DNA of 64,000 nt from Oscheius sp. JU75 (Eukaryota; Nematoda; Chromadorea; Rhabditida; Rhabditidae). Below, one piece after another: positions 33,591-45,500 of this stretch. Every line of letters starts with the position of its first letter. Position 1 is the first letter of the stretch. The position numbers were made by a program, and so were the translations under genes. The stretch lies in NCBI GenBank assembly GCA_037178855.1, contig JASJZC010000007.1, positions 9,424,001 through 9,488,000 on the forward strand, in the 5' to 3' direction. The notes beneath the pieces are model-generated. The model saw only the letters and a program-made list of their open reading frames with translations. It was not told the DNA's origin and did not search any database.

Positions 33591-36500
33591 ATGCCCGGCT
33601 TTGACTGGATTCCCGGCGTCTCTCAACTCAAATCCACGGTTCAACTCCTGACAGGAGACGTTGAAGGAGCTGAAAGGACTCAAGCCAACTTTTTCCAAGA
33701 ATGTCCGGTCTTATCACAAGCAGTTTCCCTCGTTCAGGTCATGGCAGGCGATACAGACGGCGCCTTGGAGACCCAAAAGAAATGCCTGGGCACTTTAAAC
33801 AACGTCGTCAATGGCCTTCCAGTTGTTGGCCATGTTAAAGGTTGGCTTTTTCGGCTTGAGGTAACAAAAGAAAACATGTTCAGGCGTTATTCACTATGCT
33901 GTTGGAGATACAGAAGGTGGCCATCATGCCATGAATGCAGCCAGCCGTTCTGCCGTAGTCCTTAGCAGTGGAGCCGGAGCTGCTCTACTTTCTGAAGGTA
34001 ATTATGAACGCATGTGTGGCATTAAGACCGACTTTCTGTAAGACTCAAGCGGACCAGGAACGTGGGAAAAAAAAGTTGTACCCAAATTTATTCTTTACGT
34101 TTTTCTTCATTTTTACAGCAAAAATAAGGTCAAGCTTTGATATAGTTTTTGAGAAACAATTTGCTAAACATTAAAAACCTCATTTCGTGAGCAAAAAAAC
34201 ATGTACGTGATGCATGTTTTTCGTATTATCATGTTGTTTTCTTTATTCTTTACGTTTTTCTCATTATTTAAATACCATAAAAACATAAATAGACTATTCT
34301 TGGGCTTCAGGTCAAAGGCGCAAACCTTGTGCAGCAATTTTTGCGGTTTTTGCTAGTTCTTTTTTCTTCTTTCTGGTTTGTAAGTTGTTCGCCTTACTTT
34401 TTTCTACATTTTGCAAAAGTTTCACTGAAAAAGTATAAATAGTCCCGACGAAAAACGCGAAAGTTTAATCTTCTTGGCGCATACCTCGTGTCACGTTTTT
34501 CTCCGAGATTTGTCGATGTTTTTTTGTGAAAATTTGGGTAATGGTAGTGAAAAGTAGGACAAACGGCTCGCAAACAAGAAGGAAGAAATAAAAACAAAGG
34601 AAAATTGCAAAAATTGCTGCATGGAGTTTGCGCCTTTGACCCAACCCCAAGTATAATTTAATTTAATTTATTGCATTTATCACGTTTGTAACGAGTGCAG
34701 ATCTGATGTTGTGCCATTCTTGCGCAGTTTTTCTCCACCATGTGTGTCCTATTGTCTGCTGCACTTCGTCGACCCATCGTAGACGTTGTCTACCTCTCTG
34801 TCTTCGACTCTCGAAAGGGATCCATTCGGTCGTTATTTTGGTCCAACGGTTTGGTTCCATCTTTATCGTCTTCTCGGCCCAGCGAAGCTTCATCGCGAGT
34901 GCCTTTTTCCTCCAATCAATCAGTTTCGTTCTTTCTCTGATCCTTTGGTTCGTCCATCTGTCGAGGGTGGTTATCCCGATCATTCTTCTCTCCATTCTTC
35001 TTTGGCAAACCTCGATGTAGTTCTTCTCAGCTTCTCTTAAAGACCAGCTTTCTGCTCCGTACAATGCTACCGGAGTGACGTAAGACTCGAACAGTTGCCT
35101 TCGCTTCGCCATTGGGAGTAGACGGCATGTTAGTAGACTGGTCACTTTGTTGAAAGCTCCAAACGCTTGACCCATCCGTCGTCTGATCTCATCGTAGTCG
35201 GAGAGTGGGATGGAGATTTGCGATCCGAGGAAGATGAACTTGTCCACAAAGTTGAGGCTGGAGCCGTTGACCATGAGTGGCGCCTTGTTTTGGATGTTTG
35301 ACATAAGCACCGTCTTCTTTGTGTTGATCTCCAGTCCTACCGTTCTCATCGCATTGGTCAGTTTACACATCATCCTTTCCATTCCCGGACGGCTTCTGGA
35401 AAAGAGTACCAAGTCGTCCGCGTAGCCGAGAGTGGCTAGCTGTTGTTCATTGATTCTGATCCCTTCTACGTCCCAGTCGATCTTGTTGATGGCATGGCTT
35501 AGTGTTGCGTTGAAGAGCTTCGGGCTGAGAACATCACCTTGTCGCATTCCTCTTTTGACATCAACTGGAACACGGTTACCGTTGATCAGAATGAATGTGG
35601 AGCCAGATTCGTAGAGCCGTCTGAGCAGCAGGATGAGAGTGGAGTGCACACCCATTTCTGTGAGCGCATTCCGAGTGGATTGCCAGCTAATGGTGTCGAA
35701 AGCCTTCTTTGAGTCGATAAAGCCCAAACATAGTTTGAGGTTATGCTCTGTGCTTTTCTCGATGATCTACTTGACGGAGTGCAGATTGTCAATCGTAGAA
35801 TATCCCTTTCGAAAGCCGGTTTGCCATTCGTCCTCTTGGTCTGCCAGACATCGTTCCATTCTTCTCATTAGTACACGGGAGAGCACTTTAGCACAGGATT
35901 GTAAGAGGCAAATGGGTCTGAAGTTCGCCGGGTCATTAGAACCTCCTGATTTGTGAAGAAGAGTGACAATAGCTTCTGTCAGTTTCTTGGGCACAGCTCC
36001 TCCGTCTACAAGGTGATTCAGGATGTTGCTGATTACTATTCCGGCTTCTTCTCTCGCATGGAACAGCATAGAAGGTGATATTCCGTCTGAACCAGAGGCT
36101 CCTGATCTTCTAAGTTGAGTGATGGCGTGAATGACCTCGTCCGGCTCAAAACGGGGAAGACCCTCAAAGTTCCTGACTTCTGATTGAGGGATAGGTCCCT
36201 GATCAGCGTATAAGTTGTCGAAGAAATCTTTGAATTTCTTGGCCGTGTCCCGTTGTGAGTAGTTATTGGTGTTGTTTCTCGCAGCCATCATCCTATTTCT
36301 GGTTGTGCGAATGGTCAGCGCTGCATCTTTCAAGCTTCTTCCTTGTTCAACGGCTCGTCGCAAAACTACTTCTTTTCTTGCCACTAGATCGTCTCTCAGA
36401 GCTCTCCTTGCTTGCTGAGTGAGAAGGGAGTAGGAGATTCTGCCGTTCGCCGAGTTATCGCCTCTTGCTAGCCGTCGTGATTGGAGGAGGATTTTCGTTG

Positions 36501-39500
36501 CAGCTGTAACCCGTGGTGGAAGAGTGTCGATTTGCATTGCCGTTTGGGCTGCAGTCTTCAGCTTACTCCGCAAGTTCTCGTATTGCTTCTCCACATTGTG
36601 ATTGTCTCCGAGAACTATAGTGCTTCTTTCCAACTGCAAATTCCTTTTGAAAAGAGATGGAATCAATCGCAAATTGGCTTTTCGAGAGTGCAATCTCCTG
36701 TCCTTCTTTGCGATTTTGTTCCAGAATTGCATCCTGATCATGCGATGGTTCGAATTGTAGTCAAGTCTGTTGAGAATCGAGATGTCGAACCAGGAACCCC
36801 ACTCCATGCTGCGAAATCTGCGAGTGTCCACTCCAGAAAAGGACATCTTTTGATTCCAGGTACTCAGCGCTCCCTTTCCCTCGAAGCCGCAGTTCGTTGA
36901 GAGCTATGACATCCCATTTTACAGTTTTCAATGCTTCCTGCAGTTCCACTTGACGTGTATTTCCCAGGAGTGAGCGGACATTGAACGTGGCACAGTCGAA
37001 CGTAGCAGTCATGGTGCACTTCAGATTGTATGGGCGGGGTACGTCTGTATTGCCCAGGTATTCTTCAGACGGATCCTCTGCTTTCTTCTTCCAGTAGCGG
37101 TTGGCGAGTGGACCGGCGGCCTTGCTATTGGTGTCGCCTCTAGTTTCTTGGTAGCTCGTTTTCGTCTTGGTAGAGCGCGATCCGGAACAACCTTCTACTA
37201 ATCAAAGAAAACAAAAGGTGCCAACAAAAAACCCCAAGTATAATATAGACGAAAAAATAAAGAGAAAGGCCAAATAAAGACGAAAAAGATACGGTACGCA
37301 GACATTTTTTTGCTCACGAAATATGATTTTTAGTCTTTAGCAAATCATTTCTCAAAATCGGTATCGAAACTTGACATTATTTTTGCATAGAAAAACTAAA
37401 AACCGATGTAGAATATTTTATTTTAGTTTGGAGATTAGTTTCGGGAAAAAAATAGTAATGTGAAGAGGTAATAATACATCTCGTTATTTATTAACTTTAA
37501 TGTAATACAACCTAATGCCAACTTGCAGATCTTAACATGCGAATTTTTTTTAGACCAAGAAGAACAGATTTGGATGTAAACTATGCGAGAAATTGGATTT
37601 CAAAGGTCCGAAGTGTATAATTAATATTTCGCAATCTTTTCGTTCCGGGACCCAATCCACTCCGGCAAAAGCTCGAGTCTTACAGAAATCGCGTCTTAAA
37701 GGCATGCTGACACAGTTTCAAAAAATAGACGTGCACGCCAAAAAGATTACTGTAGTTCACAGATTTTCACGTTTCTAAAATTGTTTTGGCTCTTTCAAAA
37801 TCTTTTTTCTTGTTTGTATCTTGTAGAGGATGCTGGAATTAATGGAAAACAATAAAAAAAACTCAAAAATTGTATGTCAAAATCGAAAGGAAATTATTTT
37901 TCCGAACAAGTGATAAACGCGCCCCATCGACTCGTACACAGATTTGTGCAGGAACCGGAAACTATGTCAGTGCCCCTGTAAAGAGAGTGTCAAAGGCTCA
38001 AAAGCTACAGAAACCCTTCAAAATCAGCAGTTCGCTCATTTTCTTCTTATGAAAACAGTTTTCAAATGTTTCCTCTATAAACCCCTTCGAAATACAATCA
38101 CTAAAAAATACCCTACAGTAATCCAAAAATACAAATTTCAGGTCTCGCCGCGATTCCTGCTGGCATTGCCGCTGGAGTTGCTTATGATTCAGCTGGAACT
38201 GTGATCACCGGCAAGCCGCAGGGCCTGATAGCAGCGATTCACAGAGCTACCGATGAGCCGAATGGAGGAAACATCTTCGAGGCGGCTTTCGTGGTAGTTG
38301 GCGATGGAATGGGAGGTTATGCTGGAGGAAAACTGGCCACTTCTATCGCTACGAAGGTCAAGATCAGCAATCTGGAAGCGGCTAGGAGCAGCATAGCAGC
38401 GTTGATTGAAGATTCATTGGGTGGATGTGAAGGAGGTGGAGGCTTGACATCTGGACAAGTCCTGGACCTCGGACAACAGATCAATGCCTTGACCAGGCAG
38501 ATAAATCTGCTGAAACATGGAACGGCTCAGTATTGGTTCGATCCGAAAAGTGAAGAAGTCTTTACTACTATGCCACCAAGCGGACCCGTTGCTGTTCCCG
38601 GATATTTCGATGAGAAAGGCGAGCAGGAGATTAAGGCCAGGATTAAGACGATGTATAACTCGTGAGTTTTCTTTATTTGGAGCAAAAAAAAACAAGTAAA
38701 TGTCTGTTTTAAGGGGGCTGTCAGGGTCTTGACGCGAAAAATACTAAAAATTAAAGGATACACTCATAAAAATGGATTCATGAACTGGTCTCCTTTTTCT
38801 ATTTGCAAAAAAAGAAACATCTAGAAAGCCTTGAGCAACGTTTTCGTGGGATAAAAATGGATTGAATTGCTGGTTTTGACAGGGTTACTGTGGCTTTTTA
38901 GGTCCCTACGGTGGAATCCAATTCCATTCCGTTCCCATTCCATATCCCATTGATTTTGGACGCTCCAATTCCAAAAAATTTGAGAATTACTCCATATTCC
39001 CTTCAAATTTGAAGATCATTTTTTGGAATTTTTGGGCGTCCCATTTCTCTAGTAAAAAGACTAAAGATCACTTGAAAAAGACAATGTTGGCTCTAAGACA
39101 ATATCTATTACTGAAACCCTGCAATATGAAACTGTAAGGGTGCGCCTTTACAGCCCTGTTTTTATCTGAAGCTGTTATTATTATTATTTATTGCAATTAT
39201 CTGGTCTTCGACTATTGCTGATCTGATGTTCTTCCATTCCTGATTGTTTTTTGTCCACCATGAGTGTCCAGCCTCTCTTTGCACTTCATCGATCCACCGT
39301 AGGCGTTGTCTTCCAGGCTGTCTTCTGCTCTCGAGTGGGATCCACTCTGATATCGTTTTTGACCATCTCGAGGCTTCCATCTTGGTGGTTTTCTCGGCCC
39401 AGAGGAGCTTCAAGCAGAGTGCTTTCTTCCTCCAGTCTATCAGATTTGTCCTATCTCGCACTCTCTCATTTGTCCATCTGTCTAGGGTGGAGATGCCAAT

Positions 39501-42500
39501 CATCCTTCGTTCCATCCTTCTTTGGCAGACCTCAATGTAGTTCTTCTCTGCTTCTTTCAAGGTCCAGGTCTCGGCTCCGTATAGTGCCATAGGACTGATG
39601 TATGACTCAAACAGCAACTTGCGCTTCTTCATGGAGATCAAGCGGCAGGTTAGCAGGTTCGCTATCTTGTTGAAGGCACCAAAAGTTTGTCCCATTCGTC
39701 TTCTGACCTCATCGGAATCACAGAGTGGGATCGATATTTGTGATCCCAGGAAGATGAACTTGTTTACAAAGTTGAGATGGGATCCGTTGACCGTCAGCGG
39801 CGTCTTGTTTTGAATATTGAACATTAGTACCGTCTTTTTGGTGTTAACTTCGAGACCAACCGTCCTCATCGCAGTCGTGAGCTTGTACATCATCCGTTCC
39901 ATGCCTGGTCTGCTCCTGGAGAAAAGGACCATGTCGTCCGCATATCCTAGAATGGTCAGCTGTTGGCCATTGATTCGGATGCCTTCCTCTTCCCATTCAA
40001 TTTTGTTGATTGCATAGCTCAGTGTAGCATTGAAGAGCTTCGGACTGAGCACATCTCCTTGACGTACTCCTCGTTTGACATCAACAGGAACCCGGGAGCC
40101 ATTGATCAGGATGAATGTAGAACCCGACTCGTAGAGGCGTCGGAGCATCTTGATCAGAGTGAAGTTGATTCCCATCTCCGCCAGAGCGTTCCACGTCGAC
40201 TGCCAGCTGATTGTATCGAAGGCTTTCTTAGAATCAATGAAGCCCAAACACAGTTTGAGGTTGTGTTCAGTGCTCTTCTCAATGATCTGTTTGACAGAGT
40301 ACAGGTTATCCATCGTAGAATAGCCTTTCCGAAAGCCCGTTTGCCATTCATCTGCTTGCTCGTCTAGGCATCGTTCCATTCGTCTCATAAGTACTCGAGT
40401 GATTACTTTTGCACAGGATTGCAACAGGCAGATGGGTCTGAAGTTTGATGGATCGTCCGAATCACCTGATTTGTGGAGGAGTGTGACGATGGCCTCAGTC
40501 AATCCTTTGGGTACAGCTCCTCCGTCCATGAGGTGATTCAGGATGTTGCAGATTACTTGCCCGGCTTCATCTTTAGCGTGGAAGAGCATCGATGGTGATA
40601 GTCCGTCCGATCCAGACGCTCCAGATCTTCGGAGCTGAGTGATGGCATGTAGGACTTCGTCTGGTTCAAAACGAGGTAGATCTTCAGAGTTTCTGGAGGC
40701 AGAGGGAGGAATGAGTCCTTGATCAGCGTAGAGTCCGTCAAAGAACTCCTTGAACTTCTTTACCGTCTCTCTCTGTGAATAGGCCTTAGTATTCTTTTTT
40801 GCTGACATCATCCTTTTCTTCGTAGTCTGAGTGGCCAGAGCAGCATCTTTAAAACTTCGTCCCTGTTCTACCGCTCTTCTCAACACTTCCTCTTTCCTTG
40901 TAACCAGGTCGGCTTTTACCATTCTGCGTGCCTGTTGAGTGAGAATCGCATAAGAGATTCTACCTGCAGCTGTGTCGTCGTCTCTGGCTAGCCGTCTCGA
41001 GTGAAGAATAGCCTTCGTTGTAGTAGTCATCCTTGGAGGCAGAGTGTCAGCTCTCATTGCGTCTAGTGCTGCGGCCTTCAACTTTTTCTTCAGATCCTCG
41101 TATTGTCTCTGTACTGGAAGATTGTCTTCGGTATTCCTAATCACGTTTGCCGTCATCATATTGTCCTTGAACTTGGAAGCAATTAAGCGAAAGTTGCTCT
41201 TCCGAGTGTAACTTTTCGTTTGTTTCAGATTGTTCCTTCAGATTTGCATCCTAATCATGCGATGGTCAGAGTTATAGAAGAAGTTGTTCAGAACAGAGAC
41301 GTCCTTTACGGCTAGGTGTCTTCTGCCATCGATGTAGTCAATCTGATTCCGAGTGACTCCATTCGGACTCCTCCAGGACCAAAGTCGTTTGGCACGTTTC
41401 TCGAGAAAAGTGCTCCAAAGACGTAGATTGTGAGCTCGGCATAGTTCCACGAGTCGTTACCGTCATGAAGCGTAGCCATTCCAACTATGTCTCGATTTGA
41501 TTCGTCTTGACTAACCTTTGCGTTGTAATCTCCCAGCAGGATTGGAGAGAATCCTTTAGGTGTACGGGTCAGCATCACATCGAGAGTTGCCAAAAACTCG
41601 TCGTATTCCTCGTCTGTTGATGCGGAAGTAGGTCCGTAGCCTGCTACCATGTAGATCTTCACATCTGGCAGTGACAGAGTGGCGCATCTTGCAGAATGAG
41701 GAGAGAAGACAGCTTGGTTGGCGTACTGCTCTTTTCTTTGATAAAGAAGCCGACACCATGTTGAGACACCTGTTTGTGCCCACTCCAGAAGAAAACATCC
41801 TTCGATTCCAAGAACGTGAGACTTCCTTCTCCTCGAAGTCGTAGTTCATTGAGAGCGATGGCATCCCATTTGATCGACTTTAAAGCCTCTTGTAGCTCTA
41901 CTTGCCTCGGAATGCCCAAGATTGACCAGGCATTGTAAGTGGCACAGTCAAACGTAGCAGGCATGGTTTAGAACCTTCAGACCGAGTAGGCGGAGAACGT
42001 CTGTATTGCCTAAGTATTCTTCAGACGGATCCCAGTCCTTTTCTCTATGGTAGAACGCCGAGCGTAGAAGAGACAACAGCTGACTTCGGTAGCTCGTCTT
42101 TTTTCTTGCTGCGGTAGCCTTTACTTACCAGTAGAGCAGAAAGTGAGGCAACGTTCTTCTAGGCGAATTGGAACAAAAGACCTCTGAAGACCATCTGAAG
42201 CTGTAAGATGGTATAACTAAAACGACATTTACTACTCGTAAGAGTTAACTATGTACAGGGTGACGCATAATTACGAATACACGATGCGCGGGCGCGTTTT
42301 TACGTTTTATGAGATAGAGTCTTCTCCATTTGTGGTTTTTAGAAGTTTCTTTATTTATTTGAATGATATTCTTCCGCCTTATGTCATCATATGTGCAATT
42401 TTGAGAATGACAAAGCCCTCTGTCCATCGCGAATCAATTGTCAAGCTCCACAAGGAAAGTCGTTCGGCGCGGGAGATCCAGAAACGTCTGAATTGCCCAA

Positions 42501-45500
42501 GAAACCTTGTATATACCACCATCCGAAGGTTCAAGGAGCTGGGTACCACTTCTGATCGTTCTGGACGAGGAAGGCGTCATTCTATCGTCACCCCAGCAAA
42601 TGTCAAGTTAGTTCGTGGCCGGCTTCGTCACAACCCGGCGCGCTCCATCCGAGGTCTTTCTCGAAACTTGGGAATTTCGCTGAGGTCAATGCAAAGAATT
42701 GTCAAGGACAAGCTTAAACTCAAAGCTTACAAGAAAAATAAAGCCCATATCCTTACGGATGCCATGAAACAGCAGCGGAAAGACAGATGCAAGGGATTGT
42801 TGCGCAGATGCCGTCAAGATGCTCATCTTTCGATTCTTTTCACGGATGAGAAGGTTTTCACGGTAGAGCAAGTTCTCAACAAGCAAAACGATCGAATCTA
42901 CGCAAAATCAAGACCTCATACCGTCATTAGCCGTAAATCTCATCCTCAATCCGTCATGGTTTTCGCAGGAATCACAAGCAACGGAAAAACGCCACTCATC
43001 TTCATGCCACAAGGTGTAAAAGTGAACAGTGCCAACTATCTTGACCTTCTTCGTACCGAAGTTTTGCCGTGGGCTCAAACACACTTTCAAAACAAGCCGT
43101 GGATATATCAACAGGACTCGGCCCCCGCTCACAAAGCTCGTATTGTTCAAGACTTCTGTCGCCAGAACTTCCCAGGATTCATCTCAGCTCAAGAGTGGCC
43201 CTCCAATTCTCCTGATCTCAATCCACTTGACTACAGCGTCTGGTCGGTCTTGGAAGCCAAAGCCTGCTCAAAGCCCCATTCAACACTTCAATCGCTGAAA
43301 GACGCCCTCCAAAAAGCTTGGGATGAGCTCGACGGACAGTACCTGTGCGCCACAGTGGATGCCTTCCCGAAGCGCCTCAAGGCTTGTATGGATGCGGATG
43401 GAGGATATATTGAAATTTGATGCTGAAAATTATTTCTAGCTGTTCAATGAATATACTTGTTGTTGTCCAGAGTCAAATAATGATCCGAGTCGCTTGCCAA
43501 GACCTCTTGTTCCTGTATCCGTAATTATGCGTCACCCTGTATGATTACGAAAGAAATATGAGACTCAACACTATGGTTACTTCTCACAGAGGAAATATGT
43601 GGGGAAACAATATAATGCATTCTGTTAATCAGTTGCCCAAATTGAGGGGTAGGGAAAAGAATCAGCCGTAGTTCAATCAAACTGTAGCTCGAGGATCCAC
43701 GATGTTCCGAGTCTTCGGGTTCCTTGCGGGGGTCAGGATTTTCACTCCACGTTGCGAGGTGGCGCAGAGAGAGCTACATACAGGGTGGCCGATAAGTATT
43801 GGAGCGTAAAAAATGCGTTTTTCTTCGAAATCAGAAAACTTTTTGCACATTAGGTGGCTAGATATGATGAAAAACATCTTGTAAACTTATTTTTTCACAC
43901 TCAGAACGAGAGATTTACTTTTAAATTTACACAGTGGTGGAAACTGTGCGACTTGTGCGGCAGCTTGTGCGGCGCAAGTGACATGGCAAAAAATGAATTA
44001 CGTATAAATCCTATATGGTGCGTTTCGAATAGCTTGAACCTAAGTTTCTACATTGTTAGATCAATATGATGCCTTCGGTATTCGAAGAACGGGAAGATTA
44101 TTCTCTGGTGGATTGTTTGGGATTGCTCTTTTTTAGATTGATTTTGCCAAGGGGATGAAATTGGTATCCGTTGTTTCCTAGACAAACCGAAAAACTCTAT
44201 AACATGAGACTATGTTGGTCGGATAGAGCATAAAATTGAGTGTTATCAGCCTATATACAAGCCTTTAAGATGAACTGTGGGAAACAATGACTCTATATGA
44301 GTAAACGCGCCAATACTTATCGGCTACCCTGTATAGCTGCCCGTGACAGAAAACACCTCCAGTGAAGTCCACACCCACTTTCTCTAGACTCTGGGCCTTG
44401 TGGATTGACATTGAAAAGGCGAGCTTAACTGGTAATTGCCGTCTCTTCAGGCGTACTGGGAGGCCTCAAACATAAACGAAGTTTATACATGCTGTTGTTG
44501 ACCCTATCGACGTCCTTGTTCTTCGGACACAGGATGGCACGCTGGCTGATCAGATTGGCGTCATTGAAAGATCCCTCGAAGATCTCCTGGATCAAATCAC
44601 CATGGCTGAGTACTTCTGGTATCAATGTGATTCTTCCGGATTCGTCAACTGGCAATGTGCCGTTTCCAACTTGAAGAAGGTACTGCATCCAGGCTAATTG
44701 ATCCTGCTGAACCCTTATGTTTCGAGTCAGCTTGATCTGATCGAATAGACGGAAAAGGGAACAATTTTTGAGACTGATCTCGAAAGGCTGGAATCGACCC
44801 ACTTTGGGAGAAATTGGCAAGACCTGAAAGGAATTGAGAAGTGTTTCGAATTCACGAACTTGTCTAAAGTCGCCACCGAGTAAAATCGACTTCCCTGCGA
44901 ACGGTGTCGTGTTGCCATGGATGTCTTGCAGGACACTATCCATCGTAGTGAGCATTGATCCAGATAGCATAGAGGCCTCGTCGATGATGAAGTAGTCGAT
45001 ATCCTTCAGAGCTCTTCCTTCTTTGGAATTTGGCTTGATGTTCGATGAGCGATAATCCTGTTCAAAGTTGAATTTGAACGCTGTGGCGAGAGTCTGTCCC
45101 TGTGGAAATAGATTCGAAGTAATGCCAGTATATGCGGAATAAAGCACTTGCTTCCCAGCAACTAAATTGCGTGTGAAAAAAGGAGAGAAGAACTGACCTT
45201 TCAACATGTGGTAGAGATACTTGTAAAGAAATGTCTTTCCTGTACCTCCGGGACCGTCGACAAACGCCAGCTTCATGACTCCGTTGAAGATGCGGTCGAA
45301 TGCATCCGACTGTTCGGGGTTAGCGCGAAGCAGAGGGAGCATACGATTCAGCTCGGCCTGATGGTCGACCGGATCCACAATGAGGATTGTAGCTATGGGA
45401 CCGGGAGGAGGAGGGATGAAGTCTTCGAGACGCAAAGAGATGCATTGGTCTTTGACAGCGTAGTAGGCCAGATTGACGGAGAGATCGAGGTCTTGTGCTG

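Noticed and set aside
36481-36900. Plus-strand ORFs opposite the RTE reverse transcriptases (also 34706-35040 and 39244-40367)
   Set aside because: Shadows of the transposon coding strand.
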